The notes under the pieces were generated by a model, which was not told the DNA's origin, searched no databases, and saw only the letters and a list, made by a program, of their open reading frames with translations. A DNA stretch of 64,000 nt from Staphylococcus cohnii subsp. cohnii (GTDB lineage Bacteria; Bacillota; Bacilli; Staphylococcales; Staphylococcaceae). Where the stretch lies: assembly GCF_002902365.1 (NCBI RefSeq), contig NZ_PPQC01000014.1, positions 122,341 to 186,340 on the forward strand. Reading direction: 5' to 3'. Made by a program: the position numbers and the translations under genes. Below are positions 9,672 to 18,812 of the stretch, in pieces. The stretch's first letter is position 1. Every line of letters begins with the position of its first letter.

Positions 9672-10696
9672 GATGACACCTCAACTTTGTCTCCATCATT
9701 CATAGATTTTTTAGGGTTTTTAATTAATTTGTCACCTTTTTTCAGACCCTCTTTTACAAAAATTTCACCGTTTACTTTATCAATTTTAATATCACGTTTT
9801 TCAACTTTATTGTCTTTACCTAATACAAAAACATTATTGTCTTTAGTTAATACTGATTTTGGTAACTTAATGGCATCTAATGGCACTTCAACTTCCATGG
9901 AATAGCCTGCACGTACAGGAATATCAATATCACTAATTACAATTGTATATTTCGATGAATCTGAATCACTCTCGCTGCTAGGATCAGAAACTGGATTAGA
10001 AGCTTGAGCACCGCCGTCTTCCTCACTACCTGAGCCAGCTGCTGCTCCGCCTCCAGATTTACTTAAACTTTCTTCGTAACTTTTTGGCAACTCTGAGATT
10101 TTCTTGATTTCGCCTTTACCTTTTTTACCAGTACTTGTTACTTTAACATCTACTTTGTCGCCTTCCTTAATCTTTCCCAGATCAAATTCAGTCACAGTTG
10201 CTTTAATTTGTGGTTCATCTGCAACAAGTTGTAGAACAGGCTCTCCATCAGAAACGTTCTCTCTATTTTTAATATCAATTTTACCGTCAAAAGCAGCATA
10301 AATACTGTCGTTCACTTGACGATCATATTGGTTAAGCTGTTGTTGTGCTTCCGCTCTCTCATTTTCATCTTTTGCATTGTCCACTTTATCAACTAATTGT
10401 TGGCGTTTATTATTATTAATTTCATAATTGATGAGTGGGTCACCTTGTTTAACTGATTGACCATCATCAACTTGTGTACTTACATACGTTCCCAATTGAC
10501 TGTTGTTATTATATGTTTTAACTGATTTAGGTGAAGCTTTACCTTCTAAATTGAGTGGACTTTCTTTCTCCACTTTATATGTATCATAACCATCTTTCTT
10601 GTCTGAGCTACTATTCGCTTGCTTTAAAATTAATGCAATTGCAATTAATACGATAACGACAATAACACCGATAATCCACATCCACTTTTTCTTCAA
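9668..10696 (-). CDS. Efflux adaptor subunit, HlyD/RND periplasmic adaptor family (YknX-like)
   Basis: This membrane-anchored adaptor of 342 residues begins with an uncleaved signal anchor (about residues 5-24) after a short lysine-rich start. A barrel-sandwich (lipoyl-like) region and a short helical hairpin around residues 90-125 follow. There is a low-complexity Gly/Ser/Asp insert (about 216-247), and the C-terminal beta domain ends ENVFVLGKDNKVEKRD and onward. Such adaptors join MacB-type ABC permeases in Gram-positive bacteria. It is the first gene of the adaptor-ATPase-permease operon. Its promoter region is shared with the divergent Yip1-family gene at 10953. Confidence 0.85.
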   Translation of the reverse strand: MKKKWMWIIGVIVVIVLIAIALILKQANSSSDKKDGYDTYKVEKESPLNLEGKASPKSVKTYNNNSQLGTYVSTQVDDGQSVKQGDPLINYEINNNKRQQLVDKVDNAKDENERAEAQQQLNQYDRQVNDSIYAAFDGKIDIKNRENVSDGEPVLQLVADEPQIKATVTEFDLGKIKEGDKVDVKVTSTGKKGKGEIKKISELPKSYEESLSKSGGGAAAGSGSEEDGGAQASNPVSDPSSESDSDSSKYTIVISDIDIPVRAGYSMEVEVPLDAIKLPKSVLTKDNNVFVLGKDNKVEKRDIKIDKVNGEIFVKEGLKKGDKLIKNPKKSMNDGDKVEVSS

Positions 10697-10765
10697 TATT
10701 AAAACACTCCTTTAAATTATTATTCATTTTAGATACTATTATAATCACACAACAAAAAATATAAT

Positions 10766-10917
10766 GCATAACATTATTTTATATACAATATTTTTCGGTA
10801 AATATATACCTAACAATATTGTAATATTAACAATAGTAATCAAAAAGATTTTATTTTTTAAATTTTATTTAAAGTTTTTCTTAAAAGTGTTTTAAAATAT
10901 TGTAGGTAATGTTATGC
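10766..10917. promoter_or_regulatory. Divergent promoter region with mirrored elements
   Basis: The sequence AAAATATTGTA, then a short spacer, then TAATGTTATGC occurs at both edges in opposite orientation: 10795-10766 facing the YknX-like gene, spacer 7, and 10894-10917 facing the Yip1-family gene, spacer 2. A third copy of the core, the perfect palindrome ACAATATTGT, sits between them at 10813-10822. The arrangement suggests one regulator controlling both transcripts. No regulator gene is adjacent. Confidence 0.55.
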
Positions 10918-10952
10918 TTTGGAAAATAATATATATAGGGAGCAAGGGATTC

Positions 10953-11564
10953 ATGGAAAATTCTAACTTACCATTCGCTCAACATTTTTCAAAATTACGT
11001 GAACAACCTAAATGGGGACTCAAACTAATCATTGCAATAGTCGTTATTGCACTCTCAACTGCTGTAGGTGCTATGTCAATTGATTACAATGAAATTTATC
11101 AAGATGCAGGTACAAGCGCTCAAGATATGGGTAATATGCAAAAAATTGGCTTAATTACTGGCATCGTTGGTGGTACAATTGGTAGCATTATTGGTATTGG
11201 TATTACATTTTTAATCTTTTTAGTTATTTCTAAAATTATGAAATCTGATGCAACTGCAAAACCTATCTTTTCTGCAACATTAAGTTTTACTATCATTACT
11301 GGCATCGTTGGTTTAATTATTATATTAATCCAATGGATTGCTGGTTTATCGCCTACAGATTATAATATTGCAAACTTAAATGTCTTTGATAAAGGCAACC
11401 AAGTGTTAGGCGCATTTAACTTACAAACACTAATCAGCGCATATGTATTTGGCATTATGCTCTTTGCAACGAATCGTTTGTCTAAAAAAGCTTCAATTAT
11501 TTGGGCAATTGCATACATCGTTGTATCAGTTGGATTTGCCCTAATCGGAGCAAGTTTCCAATAA
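10953..11564 (+). CDS. Yip1 family membrane protein (YknW-like)
   Basis: This protein of about 203 residues has five or so transmembrane helices after a short cytoplasmic N-terminus (MENSNLPFAQHFSKL). Helices start near residues 26, 69, 108, 155 and 180. Its pattern matches the Yip1 family. In Bacillus subtilis a Yip1-family protein, YknW, is needed to assemble the YknXYZ exporter, and here the gene is divergent from the same three genes, so the functional link is likely. I start at ATG 10953, behind AGGGAGCAAGGG; the open frame extends to 10914 without a ribosome site. It is followed by a strong terminator. Confidence 0.75.
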   Translation: MENSNLPFAQHFSKLREQPKWGLKLIIAIVVIALSTAVGAMSIDYNEIYQDAGTSAQDMGNMQKIGLITGIVGGTIGSIIGIGITFLIFLVISKIMKSDATAKPIFSATLSFTIITGIVGLIIILIQWIAGLSPTDYNIANLNVFDKGNQVLGAFNLQTLISAYVFGIMLFATNRLSKKASIIWAIAYIVVSVGFALIGASFQ

Positions 11565-11580
11565 TACATATATTTACTAA

Positions 11581-11610
11581 AAAACATGGAACACTGCCGT
11601 TCCATGTTTT
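11581..11610 (+). terminator. Terminator of the Yip1-family gene
   Basis: AAAACATGGAAC and GTTCCATGTTTT form a perfect 12-bp stem with a 6-base loop, followed by T-rich sequence, 17 bases past the stop codon. Confidence 0.9.
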
Positions 11611-11638
11611 TATTTTGATATAAAATTACTCACACACA

Positions 11639-11685
11639 AAACAAGCGCCCATCATACGGACAATAATGATGATGGGCGCTTGTTT
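11639..11685 (-). terminator. Terminator of the acyl-CoA synthetase gene
   Basis: A perfect 17-bp GC-rich stem (AAACAAGCGCCCATCAT pairs with its complement at 11669-11685) lies 20 bases past the end of the minus-strand gene and ends in a TTGTTTT run. It could also back up the plus-strand terminator. Confidence 0.85.
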
Positions 11686-11705
11686 TCAAATGAATCAACA
11701 TTGAT

Positions 11706-13283
11706 TTATAAATATTTTTCTTTTTCCGCTTCTCTCAATTCAATGCGTCTAATCTTACCTGAATTTGTTTTAGGTAAATCTTCTACAAATTCAATCGCTC
11801 TTGGATATTTATAAGGTGCTACATCTTGTTTAACAAAATTTTGTAATTCTTTAACAATAGTTTCATCACCTGAAACATCATCTTGCAAGATGACAAACGC
11901 TTTGACGATATTCCCTCTAATTTCATGTGGACTCGCTACGACTGCACATTCTTTTACATATGGGTGTTTCGTCAGTGAATCTTCTACTTCAAATGGTCCT
12001 ATGGTATAGCCAGAACTTATGATGATATCATCTCTTCTACCTTCAAACCAAAAGTAACCATCTTCATCCATTTTTGCTAAATCTCCAGTAATAAAGTAGT
12101 CACCAACTTGTGGATCTGCAGTACGTGCTTCATCTTTATAATAGCCTTTAAATAATGCAGGTAAGTCTAACGGCACTGCAATATTTCCTACTTCATTGGG
12201 TTGTGCAGGATTACCATCTTCATCGATTACTGTTACATAACTACCTGGAATAGCTTTACCCATTGATCCAGGACGTCCTTTTGTATCCTTTAAGAAACCG
12301 ATTAACAACGTACTTTCTGTCTGACCATAGCCATCTCTAACCGTTAAGTCAAAGTTTTGTTGAAATTTATTAACAACTTCTTTATTTAATGGTTCTCCAG
12401 CAGATACAGCACTATGTAAATGTGACAAATTATATTTTGTTAAATCAGGAGATTTTGCCATTAAACGATATTCTGTTGGCGTACAGCAAAGCACATTGAT
12501 TTGATACGTTTCTAATAATTCAAGGTACTTCTCAGCATTAAATTTACCGTTATAAACAAATGCTGTTGCGCCTGAACTCATAATTGATAAAAATGGACTC
12601 CATACCCATTTTTGCCAACCTGGTGCTGCTGTTGCCCATACGATGTCATCTTCATTTATACTTAGCCAATGTTTGGGAGCCATCTGTAAATGCGCATATC
12701 CCCAACCATGAGAGTGGACAACTGCTTTTGGATTACCTGTTGTTCCTGAAGTATACGATAATAAAGCAATATCTTCTCTTGAAGTTGCTTCTGTATCCAG
12801 CGTATCTGAGGCATCAGTTTGCGCGTCTTCAACGTTAATCCACTTATCTTCTTTGCTGCCAATTAAAAATTTAAGTAATGAGTCATATTCTTTAACACCT
12901 TTGAACTCTTCGATGCTATCACCTGTGGCTACAACTGCCTTAATTTCACCATGTGTTATACGATATTGTAAGTCTTTAGTACGCAACATTTCAGAACTAG
13001 GCACAATAATCATACCTAATTTCCATGCGGCTAAATATATTTCATATGTCTCAATCGCACGTGGCATCATGATTAATAACTTATCACCTTTTTTCAAACC
13101 ATATTTTAAAAACATATGGCCAACTTTGTTTGCATTTTTTATTAGTTGGTTATACGTTATATCCCGTTCTTTACCAGTTTGATCATTAAAAATAATCGCC
13201 TTTTTTGACGGATTATTTGCATATTTTTCAATTTCGCTCACGATGTTATATGTTTCTGGAGCAATTAAATCTGCTTTATTCAT
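11706..13283 (-). CDS. Acyl-CoA synthetase, AMP-forming (MbcS-like)
   Basis: This member of the ANL adenylating superfamily, 525 residues, has the phosphate-binding loop YTSGTTGNPKA at 177-187, the YGQTES motif, TGDL, the hinge GRRDDII and the C-terminal catalytic lysine in PKTNSGKIRR. It activates a carboxylic acid as the acyl-AMP and transfers it to CoA. The overall sequence resembles the acetyl/medium-chain clade that includes the staphylococcal branched-chain acid activator MbcS, which scavenges isobutyrate and methylbutyrate for membrane lipids. Substrate identity is an inference. It is monocistronic, with its own ribosome site (AAGGAGAG) and terminator, and is separate from the fadD gene at 57278. 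Confidence 0.88.
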   Translation of the reverse strand: MNKADLIAPETYNIVSEIEKYANNPSKKAIIFNDQTGKERDITYNQLIKNANKVGHMFLKYGLKKGDKLLIMMPRAIETYEIYLAAWKLGMIIVPSSEMLRTKDLQYRITHGEIKAVVATGDSIEEFKGVKEYDSLLKFLIGSKEDKWINVEDAQTDASDTLDTEATSREDIALLSYTSGTTGNPKAVVHSHGWGYAHLQMAPKHWLSINEDDIVWATAAPGWQKWVWSPFLSIMSSGATAFVYNGKFNAEKYLELLETYQINVLCCTPTEYRLMAKSPDLTKYNLSHLHSAVSAGEPLNKEVVNKFQQNFDLTVRDGYGQTESTLLIGFLKDTKGRPGSMGKAIPGSYVTVIDEDGNPAQPNEVGNIAVPLDLPALFKGYYKDEARTADPQVGDYFITGDLAKMDEDGYFWFEGRRDDIIISSGYTIGPFEVEDSLTKHPYVKECAVVASPHEIRGNIVKAFVILQDDVSGDETIVKELQNFVKQDVAPYKYPRAIEFVEDLPKTNSGKIRRIELREAEKEKYL

Positions 13284-13560
13284 TGGTTACTCTCCTTATT
13301 TCGGTGATTAATTTTACAATATACAGAACAATATCAAGTTGTATTTTGATTATTCAGAAAATAGCATTGCATTCACATTCGTTTTTGTTATGAACTACAT
13401 CTTAACACATACTTGATTAGTTCATATATTTATATCATTTTATCATTATAACAAATGATACTTTAATATACTTGGTACAAGCATTTTTATATTGTGTTTT
13501 AGCTTTAGTATCTGTGGTATAAAATTTATAGTAAATAATATATGAGGTGGTATTCATAAT

Positions 13561-14460
13561 ATGAATTTCAAGGATTGGGAAAATGAAAAAAATACGCTAC
13601 ATTTATTGTCACAGATTCTAGGTAAATATAAATTAGAAGCAAGTTATCAAGAACCTCAATGGTCACACGTGACGCTAAATATAGATGTGCAGGGCTTTTC
13701 AACTGGTATGTTAAGCTATGGAACACATACATTTGCGTTAAGTGTTAACCTGATACAACACCATATTGAAATCGTCATTGACCAACATATACATGATATT
13801 ACCTTGAAAAATGGAAGAACTATACAATATTATTATAATGAAATTGAAAAACTGTTAAATCAATCAGATATTCATTTAAAAGTTAACACTTTGCCACAAG
13901 AAGTACCAAATCCGATACCGTTTGAAAATGACGTAGAACATCATCATTACGATGATGAAATTGCAAAAGAGGCATTAGCATTGATGAAATTTGCTTACCA
14001 TGCTGAAGCAAAGTTTATTAATGGCTTGAGAGTGAGAAAATCTAAACCTGGCCTATTTTGGGGAACATTTGATATTTCTTGTATTATCGTCAAAGATAAA
14101 CCAGCACCATTTGAAAATGATAGCATGGTTATTGAACGTGCAGCTTTTGATGAAGAAATGATTGAATTTGGCTTTTGGTTTGGTGATGACCAATTTGAAG
14201 GACCAACATTCTTTGTCTTACCGTATCCTTTTGCAGATCAACCTTTTGATACTGACCATCGATTTCCTAAAGATTGTTATTTTGATCAACAATTAATGGA
14301 ATACCTAATCGAATATCAACAACATCATGATATCGATACAATAACTCAATTTTTCAAAGCGTCTTATTTAAAATTCGCGGATTTTCTAAATTGGGATAAC
14401 GTCGATTATGCTTTTTCTCCTCTAAAAATGAGACCAAACCATTTAAATAGTACACTTTAA
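13561..14460 (+). CDS. DUF5996 family protein
   Basis: This soluble protein of 299 residues carries the DUF5996 signature. It has an early W, then an LH..SQI.GK stretch at 14-25, an NH/SH-containing beta strand and GFSTG. Later it has RKSKPGLFWGTFDIS and a WFGDD..EGPTFFVLPYPF region. The biochemical role of the family is unknown. A clear GAGGTGG ribosome site precedes the ATG. It stands alone between a divergent acyl-CoA synthetase and an MFS transporter gene, so context gives no functional hint. It ends before a terminator hairpin. Confidence 0.8.
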   Translation: MNFKDWENEKNTLHLLSQILGKYKLEASYQEPQWSHVTLNIDVQGFSTGMLSYGTHTFALSVNLIQHHIEIVIDQHIHDITLKNGRTIQYYYNEIEKLLNQSDIHLKVNTLPQEVPNPIPFENDVEHHHYDDEIAKEALALMKFAYHAEAKFINGLRVRKSKPGLFWGTFDISCIIVKDKPAPFENDSMVIERAAFDEEMIEFGFWFGDDQFEGPTFFVLPYPFADQPFDTDHRFPKDCYFDQQLMEYLIEYQQHHDIDTITQFFKASYLKFADFLNWDNVDYAFSPLKMRPNHLNSTL

Positions 14461-14497
14461 TTTATAAATCTATGACTGCAGTCATTTTAATTATATC

Positions 14498-14530
14498 GAG
14501 GGTATGAGACACCTATCATGTCTCACCCTC
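14498..14530 (+). terminator. Terminator of the DUF5996 gene
   Basis: GAGGGTATGAGACA pairs with TGTCTCACCCTC (one small bulge), followed by a T-rich run. A separate 14-bp perfect palindrome ATGACTGCAGTCAT lies just before it (14472-14485). Confidence 0.75.
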
Positions 14531-14726
14531 ATTTATATTTTCATACAACCTTTAGACGCATAACAGAACTAAATTGCTATATACTCAACCTAAGAAACTC
14601 CTTTCATGACAATATTTCAAACTTCTCACAGATAAATTTTAAAAAATAAGTTCAACTTTTAGATTTACAACGTTTAGAGTGATATAATATTTAGATGTGT
14701 AATTTGTTAAGAAAGAAGTGAGTACA

Positions 14727-16130
14727 TTGACAGAAACTGGAAATTTCCATGGTGAAAAAAGAATACCTCTGTTTATCGTTCTATTATCAGGGGCTTTTAT
14801 AACTATTTTAAACCAAACTTTACTTGGAACAGCTTTACCTCCAATAATGAAAGATCTCCAAGTGTCAGAAAGTACAGTACAATGGTTACAATCTATATTT
14901 ATGTTAGTAAACGGGATTATGATTCCTGTAACTGCATTTTTAATTGAACGCTTTACGTCGAGGCAGTTATTCTTAACTGCAATGAGTATTTTTGCAGCAG
15001 GTACGCTACTTTGTGCCGTCGGTATTGATTTTTCAATGCTATTAATCGGACGTGTCTTACAAGCAGCAGGCGCAGGTATAATGATGCCGCTAATGCAAAC
15101 AATACTATTTTTAACTTTCCCTAAAGAAAAACGCGGTACTGCAATGGGTCTATTTGGACTTGTTATCGCATTTGCTCCAGCTATCGGACCTACTTTATCA
15201 GGTATATTAGTCGAACACCTATCATGGAGAAGTGTCTTCTATGTTGTATTCCCTATCGCGATTATTATCATCATTGCTTCTATATTCCTATTGAAGAACG
15301 TTACAGAAACAACACATCCAAAATTAGATATTGCTTCAGTTATCTTATCTACATTAGGATTTGGTGGCTTGCTATATAGTTTCAGTTCTGTTGGTGAAGC
15401 AGGTTGGACTAGCGTACAATTTATTGCACCGCTTGTTGTTGGTATCGTTTCACTCGTTATATTTATCCGTCGTCAATTAAACTTAAAAGAACCTATGCTT
15501 GAGTTCAGAGTATTTAATTACAGTATTTATACGTTAGGTACGATACTAAGTATGTTTGTATTTGGTGTACTTATTGCAACAAATATTATCTTGCCACTTT
15601 ATATGCAAAACATGCTACAATATTCAGCCTTAAAATCTGGGTTAGTATTATTACCAGGTGCAATTATTATGGGTATGATGAACCCAATAACTGGTTATTT
15701 ATTCGATAAATTCGGTGGTAAATGGCTCGCTCGAATTGGCTTATTCGTCCTAGTCGTTTCAACGTTACCATTTACAATGTTAACGGAGCATACAACATTT
15801 ACGTATCTCGCTACTTCTAATGCATTGAGAATGGTTTCGATCGCCATGGTTATGATGCCTATGACAACATTAGCAATTAACCAACTGCCAAATGATTTAA
15901 TTGCACATGGTACTGCTATGAACAATACATTCAGACAAATGGCAGGCGCTATTGGTACTGCAGTCTTTATTACTATAATGTCAGTTTCAGCAATACCTCA
16001 AGATGGTATTACTGGTATTATTCATGGTGTTAACGTAACGTTTATCATTGCTACAGTTATATCAGCAATTGGGTTACTATTATCATTTAAACTTTCGGAC
16101 GATAGTAAACCAAAACGTCGCACCTTATAA
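14727..16130 (+). CDS. MFS multidrug transporter, DHA2 family (14 TMS)
   Basis: This protein of about 467 residues has roughly fourteen hydrophobic helices. It has the family motif C region (GLFGLVIAFAPAIGPTLSGI, helix 5) and the LNQTLLGTALPPI helix-1 motif of EmrB/QacA/LmrB drug:proton antiporters. I favour the TTG at 14727 because AAAGAAGTGA lies five bases upstream; a GTG at 14718 in the same frame would overlap that site. A perfect -10 (TATAAT) lies at about 14685, without a clear -35. No TetR or MarR regulator is adjacent. Export of drugs or toxic metabolites is the family role; the substrate cannot be told. Confidence 0.87.
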   Translation: MTETGNFHGEKRIPLFIVLLSGAFITILNQTLLGTALPPIMKDLQVSESTVQWLQSIFMLVNGIMIPVTAFLIERFTSRQLFLTAMSIFAAGTLLCAVGIDFSMLLIGRVLQAAGAGIMMPLMQTILFLTFPKEKRGTAMGLFGLVIAFAPAIGPTLSGILVEHLSWRSVFYVVFPIAIIIIIASIFLLKNVTETTHPKLDIASVILSTLGFGGLLYSFSSVGEAGWTSVQFIAPLVVGIVSLVIFIRRQLNLKEPMLEFRVFNYSIYTLGTILSMFVFGVLIATNIILPLYMQNMLQYSALKSGLVLLPGAIIMGMMNPITGYLFDKFGGKWLARIGLFVLVVSTLPFTMLTEHTTFTYLATSNALRMVSIAMVMMPMTTLAINQLPNDLIAHGTAMNNTFRQMAGAIGTAVFITIMSVSAIPQDGITGIIHGVNVTFIIATVISAIGLLLSFKLSDDSKPKRRTL

Positions 16131-16216
16131 ACACACATAAATAACAATTAATGTTTAGAACATCAATATTATTGATTAAAAAAGGCTCTGGGACATAAAG
16201 TTCTTAGACAAGCGAA

Positions 16217-16259
16217 AAAAAGGCAATTTCTATTGAAATAATATAGAAATTGCCTTTTT
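16217..16259 (+). terminator. Terminator downstream of the MFS transporter
   Basis: A 17-bp perfect stem (AAAAAGGCAATTTCTAT and its complement, loop of 9) ends in a T run. It follows a GGCTCTGGGACATAAAG stretch typical of staphylococcal intergenic repeats. Confidence 0.85.
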
Positions 16260-16489
16260 CATTATTGTTTTGATTATAGTTAGTTTGTTGAACTACTACT
16301 TCCTTATATTAAGTGCTACTAATACAAAACCAGGTTCGCATTTGTCTTGTTTGTTTTCCTAACCTATACTACATTTTTCGTGTTCAATAATATTACGTAT
16401 TTCAGCGAGACGCTTGAGGAAAAAGGATAAGTTGAAGCTGTCCCCTAAGAAAGCGAGCCAATAATATGAAATATTGCATAAAAAAGAGA

Positions 16490-16530
16490 CACTCAGATGA
16501 ATTGAATTAAATCATCTGAGTGGCCTTTTT
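16490..16530 (+). terminator. Second intergenic hairpin with T tract
   Basis: CACTCAGATGA pairs with TCATCTGAGTG (11 bp, loop 11), followed by GCCTTTTT. No plus-strand gene is seen between this and the previous terminator. The intervening 230 bases (16260-16489) look like decayed repeat sequence and may hide a small RNA. Confidence 0.6.
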
Positions 16531-16703
16531 CTGGGATTATGTCTCAAAGGTTCTTTGTTTACGCTTAAGTGCATCATTGTTCTAAGCATTTATACCTACT
16601 TTAAGACGATTAATCCATTAACTTAATCTTCATTCAAATCATGAACTACATAGGCATTTTGTTCACTTAAAATCTTGAAGCGATGTCGACCATCTAAAAA
16701 ATC

Positions 16704-17021
16704 TTACAATAGCCCTTTAACTCTTACATCAGTGACGATCAAATAAACTTTGCCGTCATCCATATCACTTTTAAATGTTGCGATTTCACTTTCATCTACA
16801 CCTAAATCAATCAACTTTCTTTTCAAAGCTTCTCTTTCAGAATCATTTTCTTTTTTAATATCTATACCTAAAATATTTGTATCTTCTACAATTTTTTCTG
16901 TTCGAGATTTATCTAAGGATAATACATAAATGTCCTGATTACCTATACCTTTGTCTTGTAATGCAGTAACATCTACTTCTAACTCACCATCATTCTTATA
17001 AGCTTTAACTACTGGTTTCAT
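16704..17021 (-). CDS. General stress protein, YflT family
   Basis: This small soluble protein of 105 residues has the YflT heat-stress domain: an opening VVKAYKNDGELEVDV, IYVLSLDKSRTE, a central acidic helix, and closing KVYLIVTD. Family members in staphylococci and bacilli are induced by the general stress sigma factor; their activity is unknown. AGGAGGGGG precedes the ATG. After the TAA stop the same frame stays open for 26 more codons (to 16623) and reads like protein (DFLDGRHRFKILSEQ). This could be an older C-terminus cut off by a nonsense change, or chance. The family domain itself is complete without it. Confidence 0.8.
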   Translation of the reverse strand: MKPVVKAYKNDGELEVDVTALQDKGIGNQDIYVLSLDKSRTEKIVEDTNILGIDIKKENDSEREALKRKLIDLGVDESEIATFKSDMDDGKVYLIVTDVRVKGLL

Positions 17022-17081
17022 AAGAAAGTCCCCCTCCTCTTAAAATATCCGTCATCGTTATTCACGAATACGCATCAATCA

Positions 17082-17480
17082 TTACGCTTTAGACTGAATC
17101 ATTAAATGATCGAAACGTTCCTTTGTCATATAAAAATACGTATGTTCTAAAATTTTATCAAATAAGTCTTCTCTTTCATCGTCTTCTGTTAAGCTAAAGT
17201 TAGTCTCAACATCTTCTTGATCTGCTTCATCGACAAAAATAACTTGTTCACTTTTTACATCTAACGTCTTACGATTATAAATGAGCTCTAAATGATTATT
17301 TTTGCGGTGAATTGCTTCAATGTTGTCAATTTTATATGCGCTCTGAATAAAATCTATCACTCGCTTCTCTCTATAACGCTTATGCTTTTGAGCTTTAAAA
17401 TCTTTAGCAAAATTTTGCTTCACTAGTAAATAAATAATAATGACTATAGCTAGAATTAACAGAAAAATTAACGTACTCAT
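17082..17480 (-). CDS. Hypothetical membrane-anchored protein
   Basis: I do not recognise this protein of 132 residues. It begins with one strong transmembrane helix (about residues 3-20) that leaves a basic cytoplasmic stretch (KAQKHKRYREKR). A mixed alpha/beta domain and an acidic segment (about 95-108) follow. A good ribosome site (AAGGGGG) precedes the ATG, and the gene lies in tandem with the YflT stress gene downstream (60-base gap), so they may be co-transcribed. Codon use matches its neighbours. It is probably a real small membrane protein, but no function can be proposed. Confidence 0.65.
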   Translation of the reverse strand: MSTLIFLLILAIVIIIYLLVKQNFAKDFKAQKHKRYREKRVIDFIQSAYKIDNIEAIHRKNNHLELIYNRKTLDVKSEQVIFVDEADQEDVETNFSLTEDDEREDLFDKILEHTYFYMTKERFDHLMIQSKA

Positions 17481-17640
17481 CTGAATGTCCCCCTTATCAC
17501 AAACACCTTAGTTGTGTTATTACGATATTATGCATAATTTTCCCATTCTGTATATTCTTAAACATGACAAATGCTTTTATCACAACCACCAAAGCTTTTC
17601 ACTATATAAACATTTAAAGACGAAAGCGTGTTAAAAAATA

Positions 17641-17678
17641 TGAAACCCCTCAGTAATTTGACTACCGGAGGGGGTTCA
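17641..17678 (-). terminator. Terminator of the deaminase gene
   Basis: On the minus strand TGAACCCCCTC pairs with GAGGGGTTTCA and is followed by ATATTTTTTAA. It sits about ten bases past the deaminase stop. Confidence 0.85.
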
Positions 17679-17687
17679 TATTTCCAC

Positions 17688-18155
17688 TTATTGTTGATGA
17701 TAACGAATTTGCAATTTTTTAATTTTAGATGACACTGCTTCAAAGGGTCCTTCAACATGAGCATCTCTAATTACACTTTCAATAGGTAAATTTTTAAAAG
17801 GTGCGGGCGCAACATTCATAGCTTCCAACCATTGACTCAATTGTTTCGAGGAACTCGCATATACAATTTTATCTAGCCCAACGAGTGCATGTGCCGTCGC
17901 GCACATTGGACAATGTTCGCCTGATGTGAAAACAATAGTATGTTTTCTTTCGTCAGGAGTAAGATGAGTTGCTGCCCATTTTGCAATAGCAATTTCAGGG
18001 TGTGCAGTCGCATCACCACTGCTGATTCTATTATAATCTTCAAATAAAATATTACCCTCAATATCCACTAAAAGTGAGCCAAAAGGTTCATTACCATTGT
18101 TTAGTGCTTTCTCAGCAAGTTCGACTGCTCTGTTTAAATATTGTTCATAATTCAA
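17688..18155 (-). CDS. Nucleoside deaminase, cytidine/deoxycytidylate deaminase family (guanine deaminase-like)
   Basis: This 155-residue enzyme has the zinc motifs of the CDA fold: HPE (with the catalytic Glu) near residues 52-54, and SGEHCPMCATA with two zinc cysteines near residues 83-86. The EPFGSLLVD entry motif is typical of the nucleoside and guanine deaminase branch. It likely removes an amino group from guanine or a related base or nucleoside; the exact substrate is not visible. It is a single gene with a terminator immediately downstream. The purine salvage theme recurs at the adenosine deaminase gene at 24980. Confidence 0.85.
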   Translation of the reverse strand: MNYEQYLNRAVELAEKALNNGNEPFGSLLVDIEGNILFEDYNRISSGDATAHPEIAIAKWAATHLTPDERKHTIVFTSGEHCPMCATAHALVGLDKIVYASSSKQLSQWLEAMNVAPAPFKNLPIESVIRDAHVEGPFEAVSSKIKKLQIRYHQQ

Positions 18156-18227
18156 TCAAATAACTCCCTTCATCATCACATGTATGAATCAATAAATGAT
18201 TTATAGATTAGCATTTAGCTTAACAAA

Positions 18228-18812
18228 TTATTCGATTTTATCTAGTTTTTCGCTTGCATAATTATTGTAATTGAGCGATTGAATCATAACTGAAATTACT
18301 AATAAACTTCCCATAGTATCAGTAAAATAATGTGCGCCCACATAAATACGGGATACTATAATTGAAGCTACTAAAATAATTGCTATACAATATAATGTTT
18401 TATTCCTTTTTATTAATAAAATTAGACTTACTAATATGCATACACTTAAAACATGCATGCTAGGAAAACTATATCCGTCAAAATGTGTGGATGGCCTCGC
18501 CCGTTGAATGACATATTTCATAAATGTACCTATTAAAAATACTGAAAAACACCAAAAGCCATACCACAAAAACTTAAATTTATGATAGAAAAACAAACCA
18601 GTTAAAACACATAATGTTAAAATCAAACAAATTTTAGGATCAAAAATAGTTGAAATGAAATATAGATATTGTTTTATAACATCTATATTTAAATATATAT
18701 GTAACATGTTATAGATAGCTTGGTCTATAGGTTTTGCTATACCTATTGCAATACTAATCAAAATAGCAATAAGTAAAATAACTGGCAGTGTAATTTTTAA
18801 AATACGAGTCAT
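18228..18812 (-). CDS. PAP2 family lipid phosphatase
   Basis: This integral membrane phosphatase of 194 residues has the three PAP2 motifs: K99-X6-RP (KYVIQRARP), PSMH at 117-120 (Met replaces the usual Gly) and SR-X5-H-X3-D with H161 and D165. About six helices are visible. The start overlaps the stop of the upstream SEDS gene (ATGA), so the two are coupled. PAP2 enzymes next to cell-wall polymerases often act on undecaprenyl pyrophosphate, the product released when lipid II is polymerised. That role is an inference from the pairing; phosphatidylglycerophosphate or another lipid phosphate is possible. Confidence 0.86.
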   Translation of the reverse strand: MTRILKITLPVILLIAILISIAIGIAKPIDQAIYNMLHIYLNIDVIKQYLYFISTIFDPKICLILTLCVLTGLFFYHKFKFLWYGFWCFSVFLIGTFMKYVIQRARPSTHFDGYSFPSMHVLSVCILVSLILLIKRNKTLYCIAIILVASIIVSRIYVGAHYFTDTMGSLLVISVMIQSLNYNNYASEKLDKIE

